A stretch of 64,000 bases of DNA from Anaerolineae bacterium (GCA_026645815.1 JAPKMR010000003.1:62001-126000); one strand, 5' to 3'; positions 28,817 through 39,480 are shown, counted from the first letter of the stretch. Notes: a model not told the origin generated them from the sequence alone. Numbers and translations are program-made.

Positions 28817-30043
28817 ATGAGCAATCGCCTCGGACAAAACCTGAGCCTCATCATCCTTGCACTCGTCCTGGCTTTCTTCTTCTGGGCTGTGGCAACTGAG
28901 ACTGGCGACCCCACAGAAGAACGCGCCTATGCGACGGCCATTCCCATCGAGGTGTTGGGGGTGCCACAAGATCGTATGGCAGCCTATGGCGCCGAAAATG
29001 CAAAAATCCGGGTGGTCCTACGCGCCCCCCGATCACTCTGGGAGATTCTTCAACCTGAAGATATCCATGCCTATGTTGATCTCAGCGCCACTGAACCAGG
29101 AAAAGACATTGCCGTGCCTGTAACCGTCGAAGTGCTTCGCGGGCCCGCACAGATTGTCGAGTATTCACCGGATCGCATCACGCTAAGCCTCGAAGCACTG
29201 GCGGAAAAGGATGTCCCGGTGCTCGTGGTGATAGATGGCAGCCCCGCATTGGGTTTCGTTGCCCGCCCATCCACCTATGTTCCGCAAACCGTGACCATGC
29301 GTGGTCCGGAATCCCTGGTCGAGGAGGTGACCAGGGCACAACTGCGGATTTCCGTCAAAGAACAGCGCCAGAATGTTACCGGGGATTTGCAGGCACAGCC
29401 GGTTGATCAAGCCGGCAATCTCGTCAACTATGTAGAAGTAATCCCCAAGAGCGTTTCGGTCAGCGTGCCCATCGAGCAACTCGGCAACATCCGCGACATG
29501 GCGGTCCGGGTGATTTTGCTGGATGAGCCGGCAGATGGCTATCGGGTAAGCCGCGTCACCGTTGATCCCCCCATTATCACAGTTATCGGACGGCAGGATG
29601 TGTTGCAGAACTCCTCCGGTTATCTGGAAACCGATCCAATCTCCTTGAGCGGCGCCGATGCCAGTTTCACGGCAACGGTAATGCTACAGATACCAGAAGG
29701 GCTTTCGGTCCTGATGACGCCGGAAGTATTGGTTGATATCACGCTTGAAGCACAGGAAAGCAAATTAACTGTGCCGGTAGAACCTCAGATACTAGGATTG
29801 GCGCCCGGTTACAACGTAGAGCTGCAACCCAACCGGCTGCGATTGGTGCTCGTTGGACCCTATGAAATCATCCGACAGCTGGATATTGCCAGCGTTCGGA
29901 TGTTCGCAGATTTGACAGAGCTTTCCCCTGGAAGACATACTGTCACTCCAACCATCACACTTCCTGATCCGCTCATCCGCATCGAAAGTATTCTGCCCCA
30001 ACCAACGCTCTCCGTGATGATCCGGCGGGAATTTGAGCCTTGA
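28817..30043 (+). CDS. cdaR: YbbR-domain protein, CdaA regulator-like
   Basis: MSNRLGQNLSLIILALVLAFFFW N-terminal TM; repeated YbbR-like beta domains; immediately after cdaA. Confidence 0.82.
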   Translation: MSNRLGQNLSLIILALVLAFFFWAVATETGDPTEERAYATAIPIEVLGVPQDRMAAYGAENAKIRVVLRAPRSLWEILQPEDIHAYVDLSATEPGKDIAVPVTVEVLRGPAQIVEYSPDRITLSLEALAEKDVPVLVVIDGSPALGFVARPSTYVPQTVTMRGPESLVEEVTRAQLRISVKEQRQNVTGDLQAQPVDQAGNLVNYVEVIPKSVSVSVPIEQLGNIRDMAVRVILLDEPADGYRVSRVTVDPPIITVIGRQDVLQNSSGYLETDPISLSGADASFTATVMLQIPEGLSVLMTPEVLVDITLEAQESKLTVPVEPQILGLAPGYNVELQPNRLRLVLVGPYEIIRQLDIASVRMFADLTELSPGRHTVTPTITLPDPLIRIESILPQPTLSVMIRREFEP

Positions 30044-30044
30044 T

Positions 30045-30791
30045 TTAGCGGTGCAAGTAGCGACGGAAACGCCATAGAAACCACGCCTGAATTCGGCGGT
30101 GGTAATGCAACACAAGCCAGAGTAGCCCTAGCAGGCCTGACCCCAAGATACCCAACATCCAGATAGGCAAGCGCAAAGCGCGATCTCCTAATAGCACCGC
30201 CGCAGCGACACCAGGGAAACGCGCCAACAGAGTCCAGCTAAACAATCGCCGCAAGGGAATATCCGTTAGCCCTGCCACAAAACAGAGCACATCATCGGGC
30301 AGCAGAGGCAGAGCAAAGACGAGCAAAATCAACGGCAGGCCCCAGCGATGCGCAAGACGATCCCAACGCGCCAACAGCGCAGCGCCCGTGAACCGTTCAG
30401 CCAGGCGACGTCCAAATACACGACTGAGACCCATGGCCAGCATGGAACCCAGCTGGACTCCCACGATGCTATAGAGAGTACCCCATAGCGGACCAAAAAG
30501 GTAGCCATTCAGCGGGGCGAAGATTTGTCCCGGAATTGGGGCCAACAGCACCTGCAAGATGTTCAGGCCGATAGATGCCAGCGGCGCCCATGCGCCCCAG
30601 CGTCGAATCGCAGACTCGACCCACGCACGATCCTGATAACGCTCAAGCCAAATCGAAAGCACCGGAAGCCAGTGTTCATGGGTCACCGCCAGCCCCAGCA
30701 CCAATATGGCTATCCACAGCCAGGATCCAAAGAAACGAAAACCCCCACGAGCCGGGCGGCTAGCAGGGGTCGAAGGGTTGTTTTGCAACAC
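30045..30791 (-). CDS. TVP38/TMEM64 family membrane protein
   Basis: PGQIFAPLNGYLFGPLWGTLYSIVGVQLGSMLAMGLSRVFGR; LPDDVLCFVAGL. Confidence 0.82.
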   Translation of the reverse strand: MLQNNPSTPASRPARGGFRFFGSWLWIAILVLGLAVTHEHWLPVLSIWLERYQDRAWVESAIRRWGAWAPLASIGLNILQVLLAPIPGQIFAPLNGYLFGPLWGTLYSIVGVQLGSMLAMGLSRVFGRRLAERFTGAALLARWDRLAHRWGLPLILLVFALPLLPDDVLCFVAGLTDIPLRRLFSWTLLARFPGVAAAVLLGDRALRLPIWMLGILGSGLLGLLWLVLHYHRRIQAWFLWRFRRYLHR

Positions 30792-30869
30792 ACAAGCTCC
30801 AAAGTACCACTATGATCGCGCCCATCCTCCAGCGATTTGCGGATCACGTTACAGCAGGCAACAGCACAC

Positions 30870-31253
30870 TTACAACCTGCCGCGTTCCTTAAGCCCCTTT
30901 TTCAGTGCGTTTACTGAAAGCAAAGCGCACTTCACCCGTCCCATACTCAAGCGCAAACCGCCCATCATCTCCTCAATATCCTGAAGTTCGAGTGCTGCCA
31001 CTTCTTGCGGCATCTTTCCCACCACCGCTTCGGTCAACATAGAGGCAGCAGCCATGCTAATGACGCAACCATGGCCCTCAAACATCACTTTGGCAATACG
31101 CCCTTCAGCGTCCAGTTGCGCGGTGAGATGAATGGTATCTCCACAAGTAGGGTTATCCAGGTGTACATCCACTTCCGCATCGGCTAAGACGCCGTAGTTC
31201 TGCGGCTCGTGGTAGTGCTCCAACATTTGTTCACGATAGAGGTCTCCCATCAC
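30870..31253 (-). CDS. sufU: SufU/IscU-like Fe-S scaffold
   Basis: EHYHEPQNYG, NPTCGD, GHGCVISMAAASMLTE, RVKCALL. Confidence 0.92.
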   Translation of the reverse strand: MMGDLYREQMLEHYHEPQNYGVLADAEVDVHLDNPTCGDTIHLTAQLDAEGRIAKVMFEGHGCVISMAAASMLTEAVVGKMPQEVAALELQDIEEMMGGLRLSMGRVKCALLSVNALKKGLKERGRL

Positions 31254-31274
31254 TACTCCTTCTTTTCTGTGCGT

Positions 31275-32501
31275 TTAACGCCGTAGCAGGGCAATGACCC
31301 GCAACAATCCGGCCACTAACGCATCCACATCGTCTGTGGTGTTATACACATAAAAACTCGCACGAGCGCTGGCAGGCAAGCCAAAACGCGCGTGTAACGG
31401 TTCGGCACAATGCAGACCCGCGCGGATACACACACCCTCAGCATCGAGCACCGAGGCAATATCATGCGGATGAATGCCCTCCAGCCAAAAGGAAACTGCA
31501 CCCCCGCGTTGGGAATGCATCGGACCCAGTATATGTAAGCCTGGCACCTCCGGCAAACGTTCCAGGGCGTATGCCACCAAAGCCTGCTCATGCTGGTGAA
31601 CCGCCTCCATCCCCAAGGAGGAGAGAAAGTCCACGGCAGCCCCAAAACCAACCGCCTCCGCGATTGCCGGCGTACCCGCCTCGAACTTATAAGGCAGATC
31701 ATTCCAGGTAGCGTTGTGTTTCTTGACGCTCAGAATCATGTCGCCACCATAGAGGAATGGCGGCATGGCTTCCAGAATTTGCCGGCGCCCCCAAAGTGCG
31801 CCGATGCCAGGGCCACCGAGCTTGTGCGCCGAAAACGCGAGGAAATCTGCACCCAGCTTGCCCACATCCACCGGCAAATGCGGCACCGCCTGCGCGCCAT
31901 CCACCACCACGACGGCGCCAGCCTGGTGCGCCAGGGCAATCAGCTCTGACGCGGGAGGAATGGTTCCCAGGACATTGGACATCAACGTAAAAGCGACAAC
32001 CCGCGTGCGACCATCCGCTAACAGCGATGGCAGTGCCGTAACGTCCAGCTCTCCCGCATCGGACACTGGCAGATAAGCCAGCTCCGCCTCCTTCTCCCGT
32101 GCGAGCGCCATCCAGGGGACCAGATTGCTGTGGTGTTCCATCTCCGTGATGACAATGCGGTCGCCGGCATGGATGTGCTGCCGCCCCCAGGCGTAGGCCA
32201 CGAGGTTCAACGCTTCAGTCGCATTGCGCACATAAATCAACTCTTCGGGATCAGTCGCCCCAATAAAGTGGGCGATTTTCTCCCGCGCCGCTTCATACCG
32301 CTCTGTTGCCGCCTCAGCCAGGCTGTAAAGCCCACGGTGCACATTGGCATACGCGGTCGCGTACACGGAGGTGATAGCATCCAAAACGACCTGAGGTTTC
32401 TGGGCGCTGGCAGCGCTGTCCAGGAAAACCAGGCGTTTGCCATTCACCGGATGGTTAAAGATAGGAAACTCACGCCGGATATCTGCAGCGTTCCAACCCA
32501 T
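31275..32501 (-). CDS. sufS: Cysteine desulfurase, SufS type
   Basis: FLDSAASAQKP, ITEMEHHSNLVPW, DFLAFSAHKLGGPGIGALWG, RAGLHCAEPLHARFG. Confidence 0.94.
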   Translation of the reverse strand: MGWNAADIRREFPIFNHPVNGKRLVFLDSAASAQKPQVVLDAITSVYATAYANVHRGLYSLAEAATERYEAAREKIAHFIGATDPEELIYVRNATEALNLVAYAWGRQHIHAGDRIVITEMEHHSNLVPWMALAREKEAELAYLPVSDAGELDVTALPSLLADGRTRVVAFTLMSNVLGTIPPASELIALAHQAGAVVVVDGAQAVPHLPVDVGKLGADFLAFSAHKLGGPGIGALWGRRQILEAMPPFLYGGDMILSVKKHNATWNDLPYKFEAGTPAIAEAVGFGAAVDFLSSLGMEAVHQHEQALVAYALERLPEVPGLHILGPMHSQRGGAVSFWLEGIHPHDIASVLDAEGVCIRAGLHCAEPLHARFGLPASARASFYVYNTTDDVDALVAGLLRVIALLRR

Positions 32502-32504
32502 GAC

Positions 32505-33296
32505 TTACCTCCGCACCAAAGCTGTAATCTCGCCTGCGATTTCCTCAACCGATTTCGCAGTCACACTTACCGTGCGCCAACCTCGCTCAGCACAGAGAAT
32601 CCGCGCCGCGCGCAATTCTTCCATGACATCCTCGATCGCCGCATACGAAGCCCCCGCCGGCAAACCAGAAGCCCGGGCGCGCGTGCGCCGCAGGTCCAGA
32701 AGCCTTTCTGGTGACATCACCAGGCCCAATACTTTGGCGCTGGGCAATTCAAAGAGCGCGGCAGGGGGCGTAATCCCCGGTACCAGCGGGACATTGGCTA
32801 CAAACCATCCGTGATATGCCAGGTAAATGGATACCGGGGTCTTCATAGTGCGAGAAACGCCCACGAGGACAATTTCGGCTTGCGCCAATTCATTCACGCG
32901 CTGTCCATCGTCATGCTGCAAGGCAAATTCGACAGATTCAATCAGCCGGTTGCGCTCTGCAGTCAGCCTGGCATAAAGGCCCGGCTGTTGCTTGGGCGCC
33001 TTTTTCAAGCCGAAAGCCAGCCGATCGAGCATAGGCCCCATAAGGTCCATTGCATCCACATGATAGAGGCGCGCCTGGTCAAGCATGAGCAGGCGCAGAT
33101 CATCGGAAACCAATGTGTGAACGATCAAGCCTTGCCGCTGTGAGGCTTCCTCGACCACACTGCGCACTTGCGCAGCCGTCGTCACGTCAGCACGGCGCAG
33201 CAGCTGGACCTCTACACCCTCAAACTGTAGTAGTGCGGCACGAACTACCTGTTCAGCAGTCATGCCTGAGCCATCAGATACAATGAAAACCAGCAT
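32505..33296 (-). CDS. Pyruvate, phosphate dikinase/PEP synthase regulatory protein family
   Basis: FIVSDGSGMTAEQVVRAAL; VGVSRTMKTPVSIYLAYHGWFVANVPLVPG. Confidence 0.9.
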   Translation of the reverse strand: MLVFIVSDGSGMTAEQVVRAALLQFEGVEVQLLRRADVTTAAQVRSVVEEASQRQGLIVHTLVSDDLRLLMLDQARLYHVDAMDLMGPMLDRLAFGLKKAPKQQPGLYARLTAERNRLIESVEFALQHDDGQRVNELAQAEIVLVGVSRTMKTPVSIYLAYHGWFVANVPLVPGITPPAALFELPSAKVLGLVMSPERLLDLRRTRARASGLPAGASYAAIEDVMEELRAARILCAERGWRTVSVTAKSVEEIAGEITALVRR

Positions 33297-33410
33297 CGGC
33301 ACTCCTTTGGTAACAGGAGCCCCTGCCTATAGTAAACCACGGGCAGAAGCAGTACCTCTTTTAGAAATAAGTATACCACAATCTTGTAAACGTTCAAAGA
33401 GTATTGGAGG

Positions 33411-33449
33411 AGTGTTTTTGGGACGCGCTTCGCGCATCCCAAAAACACT
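33411..33449. repeat. Dispersed hairpin element, family 2, copy 2
   Basis: AGTGTTTTTGGGACGCGC / GCGCATCCCAAAAACACT; flank AACACTTTTGTGTCAGACTAAGTTAGGC matches copy at 13925. Confidence 0.7.
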
Positions 33450-33504
33450 TTTGTGTCAGACTAAGTTAGGCCACCGTGCTGCGTTTGAACGGAATCAAAC
33501 GTGG

Positions 33505-33510
33505 TATAAT
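33505..33510 (+). promoter_or_regulatory. Extended -10 (TGGTATAAT) for DedA-like gene
   Basis: Sequence gTGGTATAAT, about 70 nt upstream of start. Confidence 0.45.
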
Positions 33511-33577
33511 TCAAAGGTGCGTCTGCGCAGGGATCAAATACATCCCTAGCTCAGGAAGTTTTTTAAGGAGTGGTCTG

Positions 33578-34234
33578 ATGGGCTTAAGTGGATTGTTGGA
33601 CAAGATTGCCATCTGGGTTCAGGGGATCATCGAGGCATTAGGGTATGTAGGCTTGGGCCTCGTCATGTTTATCGAAAACATCTTCCCCCCCATACCCTCT
33701 GAAGCCGTCTTGCCCATGGCGGGCTGGCTTGCCTTTGAAAAGCGCGGCGGATTCACGCTATGGGGCATCACGCTGGTTGGAGTGCTTGGCTCCGTGGCAG
33801 GCGCCATGGTCTTCTATGCAGCAGGACACTGGTTTGGTGAGGAACGCGTGCGGTATCTGTTGCGTCGCTTTGGCAAGTGGCTGCTGCTCTCAGAAGCCGA
33901 TTTCGACACCGCGCTCGCCTGGTTCAACCGTTATGGAGAGCTGGTGATCTTCTTTGGACGAATGGTGCCGATCGTGCGCAGTCTGATTTCCGTGCCGGCA
34001 GGTCTCGCGAACATGAATATGGGACGGTTTACCATCTACACTGCCATCGGCACGGCGCTGTGGAGCTTTCTGCTAGCTTTGGCCGGTTTCATTCTGGGCC
34101 AAAACTGGCAACTGGTCATGGAATGGATTGGACGCTACGAAAAGATCGTGCTGGTTCTGGGAGTTGTAGCGGTGGTGGTCTTTGTGGTCAAGCGTCTGCA
34201 CGGACGACGCCACCAATCCCAGGAAGCCGGCTAA
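33578..34234 (+). CDS. DedA family membrane protein
   Basis: [51 protein letters not shown]. Confidence 0.92.
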   Translation: MGLSGLLDKIAIWVQGIIEALGYVGLGLVMFIENIFPPIPSEAVLPMAGWLAFEKRGGFTLWGITLVGVLGSVAGAMVFYAAGHWFGEERVRYLLRRFGKWLLLSEADFDTALAWFNRYGELVIFFGRMVPIVRSLISVPAGLANMNMGRFTIYTAIGTALWSFLLALAGFILGQNWQLVMEWIGRYEKIVLVLGVVAVVVFVVKRLHGRRHQSQEAG

Positions 34235-34268
34235 AATAGAGAGGAACCCAAGAGAAGGAGGAACAAAG

Positions 34269-35612
34269 ATGGCACCCATTATCCGTGTAGAACAAATCGC
34301 AGATTATGTTGGTCAAGAGGTCACGCTTCGCGGGTGGGTGTATAATCGCACGCACAAGGGCAAACTTGTGTTTCTCCTGATCCGCGATGGCTATGGCTTC
34401 GTCCAGTGTGTAGCCTTCAGCAAGGATGTACCCGCCGAAGTCTTCGAAATGGCTGTGCATATTCCCCAGGAATCCTCGGTGCTGGTCACCGGAGTTGTGC
34501 GCGCCGATCCCCGCGCGCCCGGAGTTCCCGGAGGTTATGAAGTTGGCATTACCGGATTGGAGACAGTGCAAGCCGTGGCGGAAGACTATCCCATCGCACT
34601 CAAAGAACACGGTGTGGATTTTCTGCTCGATAATCGCCATCTCTGGATTCGCACCCAGAGTCAATGGGCTATCCTGCGCATACGCGCTACGGTGATTCGC
34701 GCCATCCGCGACTGGTTGGATGATCACGGTTTCACCAACATGGACACCCCCATCCTCACGCCCGCCGCCTGTGAAGGCACGACGACGCTCTTTGGGACGC
34801 CTTATTTCGATGAGGGTATCGCTTACCTTGCGCAAAGCGGGCAGCTCTACAACGAAGCCAACATCTTCGCCTTCAGCCGTGTCTATTGCTTTGGACCGAC
34901 TTTCCGCGCAGAGAAATCCAAGACCCGCCGCCACCTCACCGAATTCTGGATGGTAGAGCCGGAAATAGCCTTCTGCGATCTAGACGAGCTGATGGAAATC
35001 GAGGAGCAATTCATCTCCTACATCGTCCAGCGGGTGCTGAAAGAGCGCGGGCCGGAATTGCGGGTATTGGGACGCGACACGAGCGCCCTGGAGCGCATCA
35101 CGCCCCCCTTCCCGCGCATCTCCTACGACGAAGCCGCTGAACGGCTGGCGCAGCTGGCAGCTGAAGCCGAGGATCCGGAACAGAAGGCGTTACTCGCCTT
35201 CGAATGGGGCATGGACTTTGGCTCACCGCACGAGACCGCGCTGACGCAACAATTCGACAAACCGGTGTTTGTCTACGGTTATCCCACCAAGGTGAAGGCT
35301 TTCTATATGGAGCCTTGGCCCGGACGCCCGGAGGTTTGCAAGAGCGTGGACCTGCTGGCGCCAGAGGGCTATGGTGAGATCATTGGCGGTAGCGAACGTA
35401 TCTCAAGCCCTGAGGTGCTCCTGGAGCACATACACCGCGATAAATTGCCAGAGGAAGCTTTCCAGTGGTACATCGAGCTGCGCAAATTCGGGAGCGTGCC
35501 GCACAGTGGTTTTGGTTTGGGCCTCGAACGAACTGTCACCTGGATCTGCGGTATCGAGCACATTCGCGAGGCGATTGCCTTCCCACGAACAATCAAGCGC
35601 ATCTATCCGTAG
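34269..35612 (+). CDS. asnS: Asparaginyl-tRNA synthetase
   Basis: OB fold [65 protein letters not shown]. Confidence 0.93.
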   Translation: MAPIIRVEQIADYVGQEVTLRGWVYNRTHKGKLVFLLIRDGYGFVQCVAFSKDVPAEVFEMAVHIPQESSVLVTGVVRADPRAPGVPGGYEVGITGLETVQAVAEDYPIALKEHGVDFLLDNRHLWIRTQSQWAILRIRATVIRAIRDWLDDHGFTNMDTPILTPAACEGTTTLFGTPYFDEGIAYLAQSGQLYNEANIFAFSRVYCFGPTFRAEKSKTRRHLTEFWMVEPEIAFCDLDELMEIEEQFISYIVQRVLKERGPELRVLGRDTSALERITPPFPRISYDEAAERLAQLAAEAEDPEQKALLAFEWGMDFGSPHETALTQQFDKPVFVYGYPTKVKAFYMEPWPGRPEVCKSVDLLAPEGYGEIIGGSERISSPEVLLEHIHRDKLPEEAFQWYIELRKFGSVPHSGFGLGLERTVTWICGIEHIREAIAFPRTIKRIYP

Positions 35613-35661
35613 CGCACATGTAGTGCGGGATGACGCCTGGAAATCACTAAATCAAAAGGCC

Positions 35662-35705
35662 AAAACTCTCTCTGCGGTAACAGAGTATACCGCAGAGAGA
35701 GTTTT
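35662..35705. terminator. Bidirectional hairpin terminator
   Basis: AAAACTCTCTCTGCGGTA / TACCGCAGAGAGAGTTTT perfect 18-bp stem. Confidence 0.88.
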
Positions 35706-35713
35706 GCTGTGGA

Positions 35714-37312
35714 TTAGTGAGCCACCTTCATCACCAGGGGTAGATATATGGGTCTTACAGCTGGCGTCACCAACGCATAGCCATCTTGAGAACGCTCTGG
35801 AAGTCGCGAAATAGTTGCCACCACCCGTTGTTGCTCGACCTGGATTTGTTGCGAGTTAATCCCCGTAATCTCCCAGGCGCCCCCGCCTGACGCACCTGCC
35901 CGCAGCTCCAACTCAGCCACATCCGCGTTTTGGGGTAACGGCATGGGAAAGGTTGCGCGAACGGTGATTGGGATCTGAAACTCATAGCCAGGACGATGGA
36001 CTCCGAATTTGTACACTTTGAGCCAGAATCCCTGACCGGCAAAGTGATATTTGGGCAACGTGTTCGGACTCCAATCCGCGCAAAGGAGCGTCACCGTCTC
36101 AGTCACCGCATTTGGGGGGACCTCCACTTGAATAGGGCGACCATCCACACCTTCACAGGCTAATGTAGCACCAGTACTGGGACTTATCGGCGCAACCGAT
36201 GCCTCCGAACGCCCCAGAACCACGACCTGCCCCATCTCCCCGCCAGTTGATTTGTAAAGTGTAGCATAACCGAGATCGCTCACCGGATCCACCGCCACAT
36301 CCTCCGGCGAGTGCCCCACCGGCAGAAAAGTTTCGATGAGCAAAGTATCGCTCAGCACAGCTACCGTGCCAATATCCCCACGCCCGCCGACAACGTAGAT
36401 GTAACCGCTGCGCGGATTCACATCCACAGCGCGAGGGTCATTTCCCACCTGTGCCGTGGCGATAGGTACAGCTTGCGCATCCTGCAAAACGCTCAAGGAA
36501 CCGGCAATGCTATGAGAACCATTGTTCACCACATACACACGTCCATTTGCAGGGTTAACGGCAATATCACCAGGTGCTTCTCCAACATTCACTGTCCGTA
36601 TCACGGCCAGATTCTGGATGATGCTGACCGTATTGCTTGCGCTATTGGCAACATAGACATAGCCGTTCACAGGATTAACCGCTACTGCAACGGGGTTTTC
36701 CCCGACCGGAATAGTAGCAATGACGGAAGTTCCTGAGAGCACTGAAACAGTGCCTGATCTCAAATTGGCAACGTAGATGCGCCCGTTTGCCGGATTAGCT
36801 GCCAGAGCGTAAGGCTCAGTACCTACATTCACATATGTGACAGGCACGGTGCCATAGCCCTGGAATATGGCAACCTGATTGGCTTGGGGCAGAGCCACAT
36901 AGACATTTGAGGTGGTAGTAAGCACCACAGCAGCCCCAGAGACCTTGCCGCCTAACGAAACCATGCCGCGCAACGTCTTGCCTTCAAGAACGCGCACCGA
37001 TCCCTCGCCGATTTGAGTCACGTAGGCATAACCCCCTGGCTCAACAGCGATGTGGTTGGGACTGCCTCCGGAGAGTGTGGCAGTAATCTCCGTACCGGCA
37101 AAGACCCGGATCGCCCCCTGTAGATCCAACACATAAGCCAGTCCGCGCACGGAATCAACGCCGACCCGATAGGGGTGAGTATTAGCACCGGTGTCCTGGA
37201 TCGCCACAACATACGGCGGTGTGAGCGTCGAAGCCAAACCCACCGCATAAACAGTTGCCAACATGAGACATGTCAGCACCAACGCCAATATCAACATCCG
37301 ATAGCGTTTCAT
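35714..37312 (-). CDS. Secreted YVTN/NHL-like beta-propeller protein with C-terminal YLPLV motif
   Basis: Repeats IPVGENPVAVAVNPVNGYVYVANSASNTVSII; AAGGAGG RBS before MKRYRMLIL; C-term IYLPLVMKVAH. Confidence 0.85.
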   Translation of the reverse strand: MKRYRMLILALVLTCLMLATVYAVGLASTLTPPYVVAIQDTGANTHPYRVGVDSVRGLAYVLDLQGAIRVFAGTEITATLSGGSPNHIAVEPGGYAYVTQIGEGSVRVLEGKTLRGMVSLGGKVSGAAVVLTTTSNVYVALPQANQVAIFQGYGTVPVTYVNVGTEPYALAANPANGRIYVANLRSGTVSVLSGTSVIATIPVGENPVAVAVNPVNGYVYVANSASNTVSIIQNLAVIRTVNVGEAPGDIAVNPANGRVYVVNNGSHSIAGSLSVLQDAQAVPIATAQVGNDPRAVDVNPRSGYIYVVGGRGDIGTVAVLSDTLLIETFLPVGHSPEDVAVDPVSDLGYATLYKSTGGEMGQVVVLGRSEASVAPISPSTGATLACEGVDGRPIQVEVPPNAVTETVTLLCADWSPNTLPKYHFAGQGFWLKVYKFGVHRPGYEFQIPITVRATFPMPLPQNADVAELELRAGASGGGAWEITGINSQQIQVEQQRVVATISRLPERSQDGYALVTPAVRPIYLPLVMKVAH

Positions 37313-37432
37313 GTTTGTAACCTCCTTATAAAACATGAAGGTTGAGGGCGAGATAACGAACAATCTCGGACGACCTCCTGCTAAGGTCGAAGATGCAAAA
37401 GAACAGAACCGCAAGCCATTCTTGAGAAGGCG

Positions 37433-38431
37433 TCAGGGCAAGAAGTGGCTATCTATCGCCTCTGCGTATTCCACACTCGCATTGAGCAGCTCATTCACCC
37501 GTAACCATTGCACCACATCCTCGAATTGTTCCCTTGTGGGCGCCGTCGCGCCGGGATAATCCGGCAATGCATAGGTTCCTAACATAGACGGTGGAACGAG
37601 ATTCTGCGAACTCAACATCCCATCCCAGCGCGTTTTGTCTCCATTGATCTGTGACGATGCTCGCTCGATTGCAGCAAGGAAGCCGCGGATTGCCTCTGGT
37701 TGCGCGGTTGTGACCTCCCGACGGAAAGCGAAAACGCTACAACTGAATTCCGGATGGCGTGTATCGTCGAGGATAACCCGCGCCCCCTGCTGAACCGCGA
37801 GCGAAGCCAATGGCTCAGGGAGCGTTGCTGCTGCGATTTGCCCAGCTTCCAATAACGCCAAACGGTCCGGGATCTTAGGTACTGCCAGCCCCACAACCTC
37901 TGTCACTGCCAGTCCTTCCGCAGTCAATAACCGCTCGGTGACGTATTCAATCACCGTACCCTGAGAGATGCCAATCTGCACACCGCGCAGCTGCGCAGGC
38001 TCTATGATATCGGTGTTGCCCGCAACCAGAATGCGGAATTGCGGTATCGCGGATGTCGCCTGCATGGCATAACGTACCCCCACCAAACGAGAACCTTCCC
38101 GATTGTACAAGGCCAATGCCACCAAATCATTGATCACCCCATCAAGCTGCCCAGCCTGAAGCAACTGGTCGCGTTCCGCAGCCGAAGCAACCGGCACAAG
38201 GGTCACTTGCACTCCAGCTTCGGCAAAATACCCCTCGCTCTCTGCAACGTAAAGCGGCAAAGCATCCAGGATAGGGAGCACACCGATGCGCAGGGTCATA
38301 GCTTCAGGTGTGCGATCAGTACAGCCTGATACCACTGGCGTCAATATCAACACCAACAAACTCAAGGGGATCATTAGCGTCCGCAAGAGCGAGACGCTCT
38401 CTAGTTTCCCGCCTTCCATTTCAATTCGCAC
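37433..38431 (-). CDS. ABC transporter substrate-binding lipoprotein (NMT1/SsuA-like)
   Basis: LILTPVVSGC lipobox; LRIGVLPILDALPLYVAESEGYFAEAGVQVTLVPVASAAERDQLLQAGQLDGVIND. Confidence 0.85.
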   Translation of the reverse strand: MRIEMEGGKLESVSLLRTLMIPLSLLVLILTPVVSGCTDRTPEAMTLRIGVLPILDALPLYVAESEGYFAEAGVQVTLVPVASAAERDQLLQAGQLDGVINDLVALALYNREGSRLVGVRYAMQATSAIPQFRILVAGNTDIIEPAQLRGVQIGISQGTVIEYVTERLLTAEGLAVTEVVGLAVPKIPDRLALLEAGQIAAATLPEPLASLAVQQGARVILDDTRHPEFSCSVFAFRREVTTAQPEAIRGFLAAIERASSQINGDKTRWDGMLSSQNLVPPSMLGTYALPDYPGATAPTREQFEDVVQWLRVNELLNASVEYAEAIDSHFLP

Positions 38432-38447
38432 CTTGATCCTTTCGCCT

Positions 38448-39338
38448 TTACCCGTTCAACAGTGCGCCAAACACACCCAAGAAAAAAACAATACTAATAT
38501 AACCATTCATATTGAAAAACGCCATATTGACTCGCGAAAGGTCATCAGGTGCTACCAGGCGGTGTTCATACACCAAGAGAACGATGATGCCGCTCCATGC
38601 AAGCCAATAGAGCCAGGAAAGGCCCAACCCCCAACCCAACAACGCCAGAAATAGGACCACACCCACATGCGAGAAGCGCGCCCATCGCAATGCGGTAGCA
38701 ATCCCAAAGCGAGCAGGAATGGACTTCAAGTGTGCAGCGCGGTCGAAGTCCACATCCTGGCAGGCGTAGATGAGGTCAAAACCGCCAATCCATAGCGTTA
38801 CCGTTGCCAGCAAAACCCACGCGGGCCAATCGGTCGGCGTAAAAAGCGAACCGCGCACGGCAACCCAGGCGCCCATTGGCGCCAGCCCATCCGTGAAGCC
38901 GAGGATGAAATGTGACATCCATGTGAAACGTTTGGTATAGGAATATCCCAGAAGAAACACTAAAGCCCCGGGCAACAACAACAAGGGCAACGGGCCCAGG
39001 CGCCATGCTGCTACGACCAACAGCAAACCAGAGATTGCCGTGCCCAATGCTGCCGTCGAGACCGCTACTTTGCCGGTCACCAATGGACGTGCGGCTGTGC
39101 GCGGGTTGCGAGCATCCAGAACACGGTCTACCAGGCGGTTGAACCCCATCGCCATGGTTCGCGCTGCGCCCATCGCCACGGTAATCCAGAGAAACTCGGC
39201 CCAGGTAGGCCAATTAGAGGGATGTCCAGCCCAAGGTAACACCCTTGCAGCCAACAACATGCCCACATAGGCAAAAGGCAGCGCGAAAATTGTGTGCTCG
39301 AATTTGATGAGCCCCAGAAAATCCTTAATCCGTCGCAA
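38448..39338 (-). CDS. UbiA family prenyltransferase
   Basis: MGFNRLVDRVLDARNPRTAARPLVTGKV (NDxxDxxxD-like), YACQDVDFDRAAHLKSIPARFG. Confidence 0.92.
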   Translation of the reverse strand: MRRIKDFLGLIKFEHTIFALPFAYVGMLLAARVLPWAGHPSNWPTWAEFLWITVAMGAARTMAMGFNRLVDRVLDARNPRTAARPLVTGKVAVSTAALGTAISGLLLVVAAWRLGPLPLLLLPGALVFLLGYSYTKRFTWMSHFILGFTDGLAPMGAWVAVRGSLFTPTDWPAWVLLATVTLWIGGFDLIYACQDVDFDRAAHLKSIPARFGIATALRWARFSHVGVVLFLALLGWGLGLSWLYWLAWSGIIVLLVYEHRLVAPDDLSRVNMAFFNMNGYISIVFFLGVFGALLNG

Positions 39339-39480
39339 CTCGCTTCCCTACGCTCCTGCAAGCTGGTTCAAAATAGTGGCGAAACTATATAGATCGTCTA
39401 TGCCTGCGTGCATCTGCATGATTGCCACACGAAGGTATTATACCAGCATAATCGCTCAGGTTTGCAGGAGCGTGAATCTC

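Noticed and set aside
34188-34934. 248-aa minus-strand ORF
   Set aside because: Antisense to asnS; no domain signature
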